Below are positions 41,769 through 51,441 of a DNA stretch of 64,000 nucleotides, in pieces. Source of the stretch: an uncultured Bacteroides sp. (GTDB taxonomy: Bacteria; Bacteroidota; Bacteroidia; Bacteroidales; Bacteroidaceae); assembly GCF_959029255.1 (NCBI RefSeq), contig NZ_CAUFUE010000010.1, positions 62,001 through 126,000 on the forward strand, read 5' to 3'. The position numbers were made by a program, and so were the translations under genes. The notes beneath the pieces were generated by a model that was not told the origin of the DNA, did no database searches, and worked only from the letters and a program-made list of their open reading frames with translations. Within the stretch, counting starts at the first letter, position 1, and each line of letters starts with the position of its first letter.

Positions 41769-44700
41769 TTAAGTTAATGCATCTACTGTGATTTCTTTAA
41801 TCAAACTACCTGCGGGAACCCCTTCTACCGCAAATGTCGCACCTACATTATTCCAAGTAAGATTTTTGTTTTCAAAAGAGAGCTTATTGGAATTAACCGC
41901 TATGGAAATCAATTTCACACCTGTACCGTCGTTATATGCCTTGATTGTTTGTTTTAACGTCGTGCCAACCGTCAAGACATCGTAGAAAGAAGTGGCATAT
42001 TCTTTTTCGGTCAGTACGATGCCGTTGATTGAAGCTGTAATCCCGGATGAATCAAGGGTTGAATAAGAAGTTTTCACAACCAATTCAAATCGGCGTTTAC
42101 CGGATATGGATACGGGGAAGAGCGCATGCCATACATTATAATTACCATTGGAGCCCTTTTTCAGGAAATAAACCTGCCTGTTGTCAAATATATAGCAGTA
42201 AGATACATTGTTCCTGTCAAATATGAACATCAAAGCCCCTTCCCCGTCATAGGCGTAATCAAAGGTGTATTCTGCCGTAGGACCCAAGGCTAGTCCGGTC
42301 ATCGTATTGAGCGGCGCTGCCAGAACGGCGGCGCTGTTATTATAAAAGTCGGCGCCCCATACGGTCTCTTTCTCCGTAGCAATCTCATCAAAGTATGCTG
42401 TAAGCGTTTTATTACCGTCCCACGTTATATTTCTGGAAGCTTCGGTGTTGCCGTCACTCCAACGGCTGAATGTATATCCCGCCTCCGCTACCGCCCTTAT
42501 AATGCCGACCTGACCGGCTTCTTTGGTCCCGCCGCCGCTAACCCTGCCGGAATTGCCGGGAGACACATCAAGCGTTATCGTGTAATAAATTGTAAGAGTG
42601 ACAAAATACGCCGTCAACTCTTTGTTGCGGTCCCAAATTATGGTTCTCGATGCATTCGTGTCCCCGTCACTCCATTTTTCAAATGCATACCCGGAATTAG
42701 GCATGGCGGATATCGTTCCCCTGCTTTTTTCTTCCTTTACGCCTCCTCCCGTTACAGTACCTCCTTCGACGGGCGATGCGCTTAATGTCACTTCGTAATT
42801 CTTTGCCGGTTCAACGAAATCACCATCCTTGATCCTTACGATTCCGTCATCCCCCGAATACAAGACACCGTTACTTATGGAAGATGTCTTTTGAAAATTC
42901 GCCAAATCAATAGTAAGGGATGCCAATTCCGTATCTCCTGATTTACCCAGATTGTTGAAGAGGATCCTATTAGCCATTATCTCCGTATATACACCTGTAC
43001 TTTTTCCATACAACAGTACTTTCGGATAATTACCGGACCATCCGACAGTTCCCCATAACACATTATTGGAATACAAGTCCAGCGAGCCGTTGGAAGGGTT
43101 GAATTCCACACGCCGACCATCATTGGAACTGCGCACTGTACCTGATACAACTGCGTCTACAAGCTCCACTGTTCCGTTTTTCGCTACCTTAAACCTGTCC
43201 CCGACATTAAGCGAGTTCGCCGATATCGCATCGGAGATAAGCTGCGCGGTGATAATGGCCGTAGCTTCTATAAGGACCGTGTTTATCTTACCGTCCTTAA
43301 TGATGGTCCGCCCCTTTGCTGCAGTAGCTTCCAAAGCCGGATAGTCCGCGTATCCAAGGTTTCGGGCTACGGCGTCTTTAACTTCGGAAGGGATGTTATC
43401 AATCTTCGTCTTTATCCCTGATATGTCATTTTCAATCGCATCCATATCCGGCGCATCATCCATATTCTTGAAACCCGTTGAGCCTTTTCCGATGGTAACC
43501 TTGCCTGTAAACATGCTGTCCTCACCAATCTCGGTTATTTTCTTTCCCGCCAGGGAAAAGGTGTTGATACCTTTGAAGTGTTGCAGGCATGGGGCGTCAT
43601 TACCGAATGAGGAAAGAATAATGGCTTTCTGACGCGATACGTCATTCCGGTTGCCGAGCTGTACAATCTCATCGCCTGCCATAGGGACCGTACTGTTACC
43701 GTCGCAGTCATCTTTTGAAAGGTCAATGTAATCATCGCCAGTACCGGTTACCAGCCGCCAATAATAGGTGTTGGACACATTATTATTTAGCCCGGATTTG
43801 ACATTGAATGTCTGCCGGCGTGCCTGGTCACCGGTAACAAACTGGTTGACGATGGTACGATTTCCCTCGGTTGTTTCAAAATAACAACGGTAGAAAGTGC
43901 TGTATTCCGTCACTTTGCTACATTTCATACTCGCAGGAGTAAGTACTATTTGACCGCCCGCATGTTTTAGTTCCTGGATAAGCAATTGGGTAAATTCCGC
44001 ATACTTCCTCACAAACATACGGTCCACCTCAAGGTAACTGTCCCCGGTTTCCGGGTTTGTCCTTAACATCATACCCGACCCCAGCGGTCCCGAAGAGAAA
44101 TCCTGCGACCGGATATCGTCAGAAAACAGCCCGCCCAGAAACTTCACGGGGAATTCCGTCTCATCGGGACCTGTCTTGCTGATGGCACGGCTCGTAATCT
44201 CCTTTATCGCGCGCAACGCCGAGAACACATTATAATTACTGGGCTCCCGGCTGTCCCACGTCTTAAGCACGTCGATGACGGCGCGGTCCATTTTCTCCCC
44301 GACGATATATTGCAGGTTCGCCACAGCGTCATCCACATTCCGTTTCCATCCTTTCCCCACCCGGTTCGTGCACTCTATCGTCGCCATGCTCAGATTGTCC
44401 AGCTTGCGCACCACCTTCGTCATCCGGCTGTCGCGATATCCCGTTCCCGGGAAATACTCCTCGCTCAGCAGGCGAACCGACTGGCCAAGCTGCAACGGCA
44501 CCGAGTTGCGGTCGACATAGGTATAGTCCGTGTCGCCGCCGTACTTGGCGATATCCTCACTGTATGACGAGAGGAAATCGTCCACGGCGGCGGCATAGTC
44601 CTTTTCGGCCTGCACCTCGTAGGCTTCGGGCATGCGGAAGTTCCAGGGGATGTACCGGTCGCCGACGGCGGGTACCAGGTTGCCGCCCGGTATCTGCGTA

Positions 44701-45722
44701 TCCTCGTCCGGATAGGTATTGATGATTTCCCATTCCTTGGCGGCCGGGTAATAGTTCGCCTCGAAGTCACGGCCGGCAAGCTCGCCCATATGGAACGACA
44801 CATGCTTCACCAGCCCCGCAATCTCATTGTCGCAAGGGTTGAACCCCATGCCGTCATCCTTGAAGTAGTAGACGGTGAAAGGCTTCTTGTCTTCGCCCGT
44901 CTTCTCCTCCGAGCGGACGGAAGACACCGTCCCCGTATAATGCGGGTAGATACCGGCGAAGGCGTCCGACTCCACATGCTCGTACAGCCCGTACCGCGTA
45001 TTGCGGTCGATGTATTTTTCCCTGCCGGGAAGTTGCAGGCGAGAAAAACCATAGCGGCTGCGGTCGATGTTCCTGGTACTCCCCAGCGGGATAAGCCGGG
45101 TGAAGAACTTCACGTCGTCGCTGTTCTCCGACTGCACGAGCGAGGTCAGCCCCCGCATGTATCCCAGTTCCACACGTTCCCCGCGCTCACACCGGCACAG
45201 GTTGATGTGGAAACCGTCCGCCCACCATTCCGTCCCAAAGGTTTCGGCAATGGTGCCCAGGCTGTCCCAGCAGGAAGTACCGCTGTATTCTATGGTCTTG
45301 TTGGGGGCGTCCACCACGTCGCCGATACGCCAGCGTTCCTCCCCGTAGATGCGGTTCATGTTGTCCACCCACTTCTGAAGGTGTTCCCGGGGGCTGCCGT
45401 CCAGGCTGAAATGCGGTTCATACTGCCCGTCCGTCAGGTTCAGGTATATCACCTGCTCGGCGTCGTGTACCGGGGCGTAGAACTTCACCGAGTAGCTGTA
45501 AGTCTGCCTGTCCTTCTGCTTCGGCTTGTACTCCTTCTTGACGGAGAACCTGATGCCGGACAGCAATACGTAGTCGTTCACGTCGAGCGGCACGTAAGCG
45601 AAATGGGTGAACGATACCGACAAGGCGTTTTCCACCATCAGCTCCTCACTCCAGGTCGAAGAGGAAGAAGTGGAGGCCGCCAGCTTCAAGGTCCCGGATT
45701 GGCTGTAGATTTTAAGTTTCAT
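41769..45722 (-). CDS. Large tail-tip protein (Tal-like) with InlB-type repeats
   Basis: 1317 residues. The N-terminal ~400 residues follow the order of prophage tail/endopeptidase-associated proteins; about 500-880 are long helical and coiled stretches. Two divergent InlB B-repeats lie near 974-1045 and 1050-1125 (LSASPVEGGTVTGGG ... YAFEKWSDGDTNASRTIIWD; LDVSPGNSGRVSGGG ... YTFSRWSDGNTEASRNITWD). The C-terminal ~190 residues look like a jelly-roll adhesion domain (AEYTFDYAYDGEGALMFIFD). It follows the Dit-like gene, the usual Tal position, and likely contacts the host surface. Confidence 0.75.
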   Translation of the reverse strand: MKLKIYSQSGTLKLAASTSSSSTWSEELMVENALSVSFTHFAYVPLDVNDYVLLSGIRFSVKKEYKPKQKDRQTYSYSVKFYAPVHDAEQVIYLNLTDGQYEPHFSLDGSPREHLQKWVDNMNRIYGEERWRIGDVVDAPNKTIEYSGTSCWDSLGTIAETFGTEWWADGFHINLCRCERGERVELGYMRGLTSLVQSENSDDVKFFTRLIPLGSTRNIDRSRYGFSRLQLPGREKYIDRNTRYGLYEHVESDAFAGIYPHYTGTVSSVRSEEKTGEDKKPFTVYYFKDDGMGFNPCDNEIAGLVKHVSFHMGELAGRDFEANYYPAAKEWEIINTYPDEDTQIPGGNLVPAVGDRYIPWNFRMPEAYEVQAEKDYAAAVDDFLSSYSEDIAKYGGDTDYTYVDRNSVPLQLGQSVRLLSEEYFPGTGYRDSRMTKVVRKLDNLSMATIECTNRVGKGWKRNVDDAVANLQYIVGEKMDRAVIDVLKTWDSREPSNYNVFSALRAIKEITSRAISKTGPDETEFPVKFLGGLFSDDIRSQDFSSGPLGSGMMLRTNPETGDSYLEVDRMFVRKYAEFTQLLIQELKHAGGQIVLTPASMKCSKVTEYSTFYRCYFETTEGNRTIVNQFVTGDQARRQTFNVKSGLNNNVSNTYYWRLVTGTGDDYIDLSKDDCDGNSTVPMAGDEIVQLGNRNDVSRQKAIILSSFGNDAPCLQHFKGINTFSLAGKKITEIGEDSMFTGKVTIGKGSTGFKNMDDAPDMDAIENDISGIKTKIDNIPSEVKDAVARNLGYADYPALEATAAKGRTIIKDGKINTVLIEATAIITAQLISDAISANSLNVGDRFKVAKNGTVELVDAVVSGTVRSSNDGRRVEFNPSNGSLDLYSNNVLWGTVGWSGNYPKVLLYGKSTGVYTEIMANRILFNNLGKSGDTELASLTIDLANFQKTSSISNGVLYSGDDGIVRIKDGDFVEPAKNYEVTLSASPVEGGTVTGGGVKEEKSRGTISAMPNSGYAFEKWSDGDTNASRTIIWDRNKELTAYFVTLTIYYTITLDVSPGNSGRVSGGGTKEAGQVGIIRAVAEAGYTFSRWSDGNTEASRNITWDGNKTLTAYFDEIATEKETVWGADFYNNSAAVLAAPLNTMTGLALGPTAEYTFDYAYDGEGALMFIFDRNNVSYCYIFDNRQVYFLKKGSNGNYNVWHALFPVSISGKRRFELVVKTSYSTLDSSGITASINGIVLTEKEYATSFYDVLTVGTTLKQTIKAYNDGTGVKLISIAVNSNKLSFENKNLTWNNVGATFAVEGVPAGSLIKEITVDALT

Positions 45723-45733
45723 TCTAACGCTGG

Positions 45734-46213
45734 TTAATCATTGTTTAAAGAATCAATTTCCGAATATGGGTTCGGTTCCCGGAACTTCATTTTTATCTTA
45801 CCATAAACTTTTCCACCGGTATTCAAAGGAGTTGCCATCTGATGTGTGGCGCAAGTTTTTAAATACATACGGTAAGTGGTTCCCAGTTCCGGTAGGGAAA
45901 ATACCAGCCAGCCGCTTTTCAGAAATGTCTGGAACGCGGTAAACTTCCGGTACCATTCCGCCGTTGTTTCCGTAAGTATCCCGAACTGCAACGTAACGTC
46001 ACGTGGCTCGTAATGCGGTTCCGGCAAAACATCCGGCAAGCGTTCACCGTTCTCTTCCCGGAATGCCACAGGGGTATAGGCTTTCATTGCGGGAAATTTC
46101 AGCAGTTCCCCATAATTGGTATGGGCGCTTGCGCTGTCTTCTGCCAGGAAAGCGTTGTATTCCTTGTATATGTCTACTCCATTGATGGTTAACAGTCCTT
46201 CCAGTATTTCCAT
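45734..46213 (-). CDS. Distal tail (Dit-like) protein
   Basis: 159 residues (MEILEGLLTINGVDIYKEYN ... KIKMKFREPNPYSEIDSLNN). The small size, beta-rich sequence and position between tape measure and the large Tal-like protein fit a siphovirus distal tail protein forming the hub at the tube end. It starts one base from the tape measure stop and ends 11 bp from the next gene. Assignment mainly from gene order. Confidence 0.6.
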   Translation of the reverse strand: MEILEGLLTINGVDIYKEYNAFLAEDSASAHTNYGELLKFPAMKAYTPVAFREENGERLPDVLPEPHYEPRDVTLQFGILTETTAEWYRKFTAFQTFLKSGWLVFSLPELGTTYRMYLKTCATHQMATPLNTGGKVYGKIKMKFREPNPYSEIDSLNND

Positions 46214-46214
46214 A

Positions 46215-49200
46215 TTATCTCATTTTTACTCCGTCACGTTCCATTTTTTCCATCGCGTCGGCAATGTCATCCAGACGTTTGCAGAATGCCGTATTCTCCG
46301 CTATGGTATTCAGCAACCCGATAGCCTCGTAAGCATATTGCGAGAGGTCGGTCAATTTTTCATCCATGCTGGCAACATGTATCTGTACAGAAGTAGCGAT
46401 ACCCTCAATTTTCCCGGCTGTCTCTTCGGTAATGGTAGTCACCGCCCCCGAACGTCCCGACTGGGACGAGGTCGTTGAATCATCAGCGCTCCATCCGAAC
46501 GCTGCGGCCATTTTATCCCGTTCAGCCAGCATGGCATCCGTCAGTTCCTGTTGCATGTTGCGCAGGCGCTCCACTTCCCCCGTGGTATAAGTACCGTCAT
46601 TACCCGCTTCCGCCCAACTGTCATACAAGGCTTTAATCCTTGTGGAATAGTTTTTTTCCAGCATGGAGCGCATGATGGATTCCTGCAATTTCTTCTCAAA
46701 ATCCTTGGCGAAGTCCGCATTCTTCAGGCTCAGGTCAGACAGCATGCCCAGGTAGCTGTCTTTAAAACTGTCAAAAGAGATGCCGGTTATCTGCTCCTTC
46801 ATCATTGCCAGGACCTCTTTCGCCTGCTCGGCACCGCTGATGATATTTTCCAGATGCTCACGGAAATCACCGTCCAGCCCCGCCCACATCTCGGGCATCT
46901 GTTCCCTTACTTTCTTCAGCTGTTCCTCGGATGCGCCAAGCAGGGCACTGGTGATATCGTTATAGTTCCCATTCCGGCTGACATAATTATAAAGTTCCGG
47001 CGCATATCCGCCCAGCCCCTTATTTTGCCTGTATGCTATGGAGTGTGAACCGGCACTGGCGCCTGATGACGCCCGGGCACGTGCCATGTTGCGATGCGCC
47101 TCCTGGGATTTGTCTATAATATCAAGCGCTTCCTGTCCCGCCTTGGCTGCTTCTGCCCCGTATGACTCTTTGATATAGGCCTTTTTCTTATCAAGCAACC
47201 GGTCCCACACATCCAGCAGCACCTCGTACCTTTTCACCATTTCGTTGTACTCCGAATAGTCGGCGCCATTGAACAACTTGATAGTCCCGCCCAGCGACAC
47301 GATTGACTTGACGGCACCCTTGATGGTCTGTAACCCGCCGGTAAGAATAGTCATCGGTTTCGTTACATCTATTTGCGCCAACCCGTCCAGCATTTCATTC
47401 ATGCCCTCCATAGTCCCCGATAACCATTCGGGGGTTTTAATGCCCAGTTCATTCATGATGCCCAGCACACCTTCCGCCGCCTGCGTGTATTCGCGCATTT
47501 TGTCCACCCCGGCATGCAGGGAGTCCGTGGCTTCCGCCTGCGCCTTCCGTTTGGCAGCTTCGGCGCTGTCCAGCTTCGCTTCGGCATCCTTTTTTTCCTG
47601 CTCCGTACCCTTTTCCAGCACTTTGTTATATTCATCACGGGCCTCGGTCAGTTCCTTGTTGGCTTTGGCGAGGGTTCCGAAAGAATCACTTATCGCCTGA
47701 AAAGGCGACCGGCTCTTCTCTTCCAGGTCAATGCTGTTGATTGCCCCGACGATTTCCTTGATATTCTCCGGAGAAAGGTTCTTTTGCTCCTTGATGAAAG
47801 ACTGGAGCTGTTTTTTCAACCTGCCCAGAGCCTCGGTAGATACCTTGTCGAGATTGCCGAAGACGGAAGTCCAGTCAATGCCTGCTTTCAGGTTCTCCAG
47901 GTCAAGGTTCTTCAGCTCCTCTTCCATTTTCTTTTTCTGGGTCGCCTTGTCACCGCCGGTCTTGGACTTGGCTATTTTGTTTTCGTAATCTTTGGTGATG
48001 GCGGCACGTTTTTCCTGGTATGTACCATACTCCTTATTATAATCTATCCACGACTGCTCTTCCTCTTCTTTCAGCTTTTTATTTTTATCGGCATAGTCCT
48101 TGGTCACGGCAAAGAAATCTTTCATATATTGTTCTCCGGCAAGGTTGCGTTGCTGCATCGCCTGATCCTTGACGGTAGCCACTTGGTCGGGAGTAACCTT
48201 CAAACCTTTTTTCTGCGCGGCTTTAAGAGCCTTCATACGCTCACGTTCTTCGTGGTCGATGCGTTCCAGTTCGTCATCAAATTTTTTCAGGGCAAGTTCC
48301 TTTTCTTTTTTCTCGCCCTCCTCCATCAGGGCGATGGTCATGTCGTTTATTTTTTGGCGGGCTTTGAATTCCGCTTCGGCTATTTCATTGGCTTTGGTGG
48401 CGGCATCATTACCCGGACCGACGTTTTTCTTTTGCTTGTCGGTACGTTCTTCATAATCATATACAACAGCATCCTGCATGGTTTTATTATAATCATCCCA
48501 TGCTTTTTTAGATAGTTCACGGGCTGCTTCAAGTTGTTCCCTGCTAGCCTCTCCTTGCATGAATTTGGCATTCACTTTATCAAAAGAGGCATCGGCCAAT
48601 GCCAGTGCCGTTTTAGCGGCTTCCTTGCGGAGTTCAATCAATTCCTTCTTGGACTTGCCCGATGCTTCAGCAATCCGGGTATCAAAATCCACATCATCAG
48701 ACACCTGCTGAAGGGATGACCGGGTTTTGTCTATTTCCGTAGTTATCGCCCGCTGCGCTTCCCGGGTTCTGTCACTGTATCTGTCCCACAACACAATCAG
48801 TCCCGTTATCACCACCGACAATCCCATTGTCAACGTCGCCATCAGCGCCTTGGCGGCTACATTTGAAATGCCCAACGCTACGGAAAGCCTTGTCGTGGCA
48901 GCCGTCAGCATGTTCTTTGCCCCGGTCAGCAGCACGTGTGTGAAGTAGCTGTCCTTGTTCAGCGTATTGGCCACCTGCTGTACGCCCATGGTAATCGCCA
49001 TTACCGCCTGCAACCTGGTTTGTATCTGAGCCAGCTTTTCCTCCTCAACGCCGAAAAGGGAGGCTGCGCCCACACCCGCAGTCATCGCCCCGGTAAGTCC
49101 GGACACGGCATCCATCGTCGCCTTGATATTTTTATTGTCGTCGGAGAATATCTTTCCCTGGGTGTTTATATCACCTTGCCTGTCCTGCATTTCTCCCAGC

Positions 49201-49613
49201 CGTTGCATGGCGGCGGCATATTCCTGGGTACCTTCCGTCATGCCAGCCATCTGTTCCTTCAGGTTACGGATTTCCGTGCGTAGCATCGTGTGTTTCTCAG
49301 CCGACCGGTCCACCTGTTTTTCCAGCGAGGCGAGTTCTCCCTTTTCCTCGGCAAGCACTTTCTTCGCTTCGTTCAGTTCGGCGGTCAGTTCCATTTTCGC
49401 CTTGCCGGGAGCGGCTTTCTCCAGTTGTTTTTCCAACGACTTGATGTCCGCTTCCACCTGTTTCACCACCTCGCTTTGTTCCATCATGCGGGCTTTGAAG
49501 TCAGCCGTCACCTGTTCCACGGTTTTTCCTACTTTGGAGGTATCGCGCATGATTTCTTCCAGCCCCTCCTTGGTCTGGTTACGGGTTATTATGGTGAGTT
49601 CTACAGGTTCCAT
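46215..49613 (-). CDS. Phage tail tape measure protein
   Basis: 1132 residues from ATG 49613, whose A is shared with the upstream stop (TGATG). The longer open frame to 49832 is a shadow of the chaperone gene. Long coiled coils (about 45-170 and 330-560, very Lys/Glu-rich), hydrophobic stretches near 215-300 (AMTAGVGAASLFG, MATLTMGLSVVITGLIVLWD) and an alpha-helical C-terminus are typical. The length predicts a tail of roughly 170 nm if the usual 1.5 Å per residue applies. Largest phage gene with this composition. Confidence 0.9.
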   Translation of the reverse strand: MEPVELTIITRNQTKEGLEEIMRDTSKVGKTVEQVTADFKARMMEQSEVVKQVEADIKSLEKQLEKAAPGKAKMELTAELNEAKKVLAEEKGELASLEKQVDRSAEKHTMLRTEIRNLKEQMAGMTEGTQEYAAAMQRLGEMQDRQGDINTQGKIFSDDNKNIKATMDAVSGLTGAMTAGVGAASLFGVEEEKLAQIQTRLQAVMAITMGVQQVANTLNKDSYFTHVLLTGAKNMLTAATTRLSVALGISNVAAKALMATLTMGLSVVITGLIVLWDRYSDRTREAQRAITTEIDKTRSSLQQVSDDVDFDTRIAEASGKSKKELIELRKEAAKTALALADASFDKVNAKFMQGEASREQLEAARELSKKAWDDYNKTMQDAVVYDYEERTDKQKKNVGPGNDAATKANEIAEAEFKARQKINDMTIALMEEGEKKEKELALKKFDDELERIDHEERERMKALKAAQKKGLKVTPDQVATVKDQAMQQRNLAGEQYMKDFFAVTKDYADKNKKLKEEEEQSWIDYNKEYGTYQEKRAAITKDYENKIAKSKTGGDKATQKKKMEEELKNLDLENLKAGIDWTSVFGNLDKVSTEALGRLKKQLQSFIKEQKNLSPENIKEIVGAINSIDLEEKSRSPFQAISDSFGTLAKANKELTEARDEYNKVLEKGTEQEKKDAEAKLDSAEAAKRKAQAEATDSLHAGVDKMREYTQAAEGVLGIMNELGIKTPEWLSGTMEGMNEMLDGLAQIDVTKPMTILTGGLQTIKGAVKSIVSLGGTIKLFNGADYSEYNEMVKRYEVLLDVWDRLLDKKKAYIKESYGAEAAKAGQEALDIIDKSQEAHRNMARARASSGASAGSHSIAYRQNKGLGGYAPELYNYVSRNGNYNDITSALLGASEEQLKKVREQMPEMWAGLDGDFREHLENIISGAEQAKEVLAMMKEQITGISFDSFKDSYLGMLSDLSLKNADFAKDFEKKLQESIMRSMLEKNYSTRIKALYDSWAEAGNDGTYTTGEVERLRNMQQELTDAMLAERDKMAAAFGWSADDSTTSSQSGRSGAVTTITEETAGKIEGIATSVQIHVASMDEKLTDLSQYAYEAIGLLNTIAENTAFCKRLDDIADAMEKMERDGVKMR

Positions 49614-49888
49614 CAGTCTGCCGATATATAGGTTTGGAAGAAAGCCACGGGGTTCTTGCACACCTCGTTTTTCTTCTGCATTTTCTTCATCATTTCCTTG
49701 TACTTCCGTTTCTTCCGTTCTTCCGCCGAAACGTAGCGGGGGGCGTCCTTTGCCATGAGAAGCAGCATCGGATAAGGTACTTTCCACAAAATGTAGTCTA
49801 TGCTCCAGCCGGTGGCGGTGGCCACCTGCCATACTAAACCGAACGGGCTATGGGGGGCTTCCGTATACCCCTTTAACTCCCGTTGCAT
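49613..49888 (-). CDS. Tail assembly chaperone, second frame (gpT-like)
   Basis: 91 residues if started at ATG 49888 (MQRELKGYTEAPHSPFGLVW); the frame stays open upstream to 50020 inside the first chaperone gene. It ends in a basic part (EERKKRKYKEMMKKMQKKNE). The overlap of the frames before a tape measure gene is the classic gpG/gpGT arrangement, in which a -1 frameshift makes a fused product. The second frame is -1 relative to the first. A convincing slippery heptamer is not evident, so coupled re-initiation at 49888 is equally possible. Confidence 0.65.
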   Translation of the reverse strand: MQRELKGYTEAPHSPFGLVWQVATATGWSIDYILWKVPYPMLLLMAKDAPRYVSAEERKKRKYKEMMKKMQKKNEVCKNPVAFFQTYISAD

Positions 49889-50349
49889 GAATGGCTCAAA
49901 TTCGGTTTCAACGGATTCATCATCCCCACCGATTTGATAATAGGATGAAAAGACTTGGGGTCCAGCATCGTGAGCAGCTGGAACATGGCTTCCTGAAGAA
50001 ACATGGGATGGACACGCCACCGCAACCAGCAGGCCACAATCCGGTTCAGCAATCTTCCCCAGACCTTTCCCCGCACCAGGGCGTATGCCACCATGCGGCT
50101 CACTTCACCCCCATGTTCCACCAGGAAACGCGCGTTCTGCTCGTATGTATAGTCCTTCAGCTCCTCGTATGTGACTCCCATTTTCAGGTAAAGGTTCTGT
50201 ATGCGGATCATCCCGCCCAGTCCGGGAGTGTACATGACCACCCGGCGTAGTTTCCGCTTGCGGTACAGGTACCTGAAAGGGCGGACGGGAATCGCCACGC
50301 CCATATCAAGCATCAACGCGGAAGCTTTCAACTGCTCCGTCTGTTCCAT
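49873..50349 (-). CDS. Tail assembly chaperone, first frame (gpG-like)
   Basis: 158 residues, helical and basic (RPFRYLYRKRKLRRVVMYTP ... LDPKSFHPIIKSVGMMNP). It lies between the tail tube and tape measure genes and overlaps the next frame by about 150 bases (16 if the second starts at ATG 49888). The position and overlap identify it as the tail chaperone that coats the tape measure during assembly. Sequence similarity to known chaperones is not obvious to me. Confidence 0.65.
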   Translation of the reverse strand: MEQTEQLKASALMLDMGVAIPVRPFRYLYRKRKLRRVVMYTPGLGGMIRIQNLYLKMGVTYEELKDYTYEQNARFLVEHGGEVSRMVAYALVRGKVWGRLLNRIVACWLRWRVHPMFLQEAMFQLLTMLDPKSFHPIIKSVGMMNPLKPNLSHSCNGS

Positions 50350-50352
50350 ACG

Positions 50353-50859
50353 CTATTCCGATTGGACGGCCGTTTCCTGGGGAGGAACAATCCGGTAACG
50401 TGCCTTTCCTTCCTCCGTGGGCTTCAGGCATTTCACCGTACAGTCATAACTCAGCACACCGCTCATATTGATGGAGTCTGCCAGTTCACCGCTCATCTTG
50501 GCGCGGGGTACTTCTATTTTATGCCCGCTTACACAATCCACAGCGAATGGGCCTTCAAGGTCCTTAAAGTCATCGGGAGCTTCGTATGCCCCGTCTTTCT
50601 CATTGATGGTACCGCCGAACAAATCCACACAGTTCTGCGCGTTCAGCTGGATAAGCTTGAACCCGAAAGCCGTGGAGCCGGGGTTGCTTGTCAGTTCATC
50701 TACCGGGCCATCGTGCACCTGCGCCGCATAAATGGGCGTGGTCTGCTTGGCTTCGCCTTTCGGGGACAAACCGTCCTGACTGATCCAACCTATTTCTTTC
50801 CCGCAAAACGTCAGTTTTCCGATGCCGTAAACCAATCCGTTGTTTTCTTTTACTGCCAT
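50353..50859 (-). CDS. Major tail tube protein (putative)
   Basis: 168 residues (MAVKENNGLVYGIGKLTFCG ... KARYRIVPPQETAVQSE), beta-rich with tandem turns, no membrane segments. Size, position before the chaperones and isolation by leader repeats fit the abundant tail tube protein. The 5' leader contains ATTTGGCTGCGC on plus (50895-50906), the phage leader module pointing toward this gene. Confidence 0.7.
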   Translation of the reverse strand: MAVKENNGLVYGIGKLTFCGKEIGWISQDGLSPKGEAKQTTPIYAAQVHDGPVDELTSNPGSTAFGFKLIQLNAQNCVDLFGGTINEKDGAYEAPDDFKDLEGPFAVDCVSGHKIEVPRAKMSGELADSINMSGVLSYDCTVKCLKPTEEGKARYRIVPPQETAVQSE

Positions 50860-50889
50860 AATGTCATTTACAATTTTAAGATTTACAAT

Positions 50890-51441
50890 TTACAATTTGG
50901 CTGCGCTGCGCTTCAGGTAGCGTTTGAGCAGCGTTAAAACGATAATCAGGAAGGTGATGCGCCCCGTCCATATCTGGAACCATTGGAAGCCCGTGGGCTC
51001 GTGTACCACCTCCGGGGGAGGCTCTTCTTCTTTTTCAAAAAGTTCGTTCCTGATGCGGGTGTTTTCTTCCCTGAGCAGGATAACCTGGCGTGCCAGGCTG
51101 TCGCAAGTGGCGGTCACCTGCACGCTGTCCCCCGATATCCGGTTGACGTTTACCGTGGCCTGTCCGCTGCGGCGGCTAAAGCCTGTGCCCACCGGTATCG
51201 TCTCCAGCAGCTCCGTCGGAAAGGCCGTCGTCGCCACGCTGGGCGGAACGGGCTGCTGAAGGAGAGCGGATAGCCTTACGCTGCTTGCCAGACTGTCTTT
51301 TCGGCTGTGGAAGGTCTGCATCCCCTGGGGACTTCTGCAGCTCACTGCGCACAGGGCAATCGTTCCAGTGGCGACAAGCAGTAGCGCGAGCCACCGTGCG
51401 GTCAAGTCGGGCGATAGCCCGATAGAGTTTTCTGTTTTCAT
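50890..51441 (-). CDS. Spanin/lysis-like membrane protein overlapping the previous gene
   Basis: 183 residues. N-terminal hydrophobic segment with a possible lipobox (LLVATGTIALCAVSCRS), a Ser/Thr/Pro-rich middle, a helical part (SLARQVILLREENTRIRNEL) and a C-terminal membrane helix (ITFLIIVLTLLKRYLKR). It overlaps the preceding gene by 266 bases in another frame, the arrangement known for Rz/Rz1-type spanins. Placed after the capsid and lysozyme-like genes. Function inferred. Confidence 0.55.
   Translation of the reverse strand: MKTENSIGLSPDLTARWLALLLVATGTIALCAVSCRSPQGMQTFHSRKDSLASSVRLSALLQQPVPPSVATTAFPTELLETIPVGTGFSRRSGQATVNVNRISGDSVQVTATCDSLARQVILLREENTRIRNELFEKEEEPPPEVVHEPTGFQWFQIWTGRITFLIIVLTLLKRYLKRSAAKL

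Noticed and set aside
37973..45722. A diversity-generating retroelement acting on the tail-tip genes
   Set aside because: No reverse transcriptase, Avd-like gene or template repeat is visible in the window; Mu-like Bacteroides phages can carry them, but here it could only lie right of 64 kb.
44790..45737. Large plus-strand open frame of 315 codons within the tail gene region
   Set aside because: It lies antisense to the well-supported 1317-residue tail protein, and its Arg/Val/Gly-rich composition is that expected of an antisense shadow in GC-rich DNA.
49613..49832. N-terminal extension of the tape measure protein to 49832
   Set aside because: The extra 73 codons overlap the chaperone gene, are His/Arg/Gly-rich, and a proper ATG overlaps the upstream stop as TGATG at 49613.
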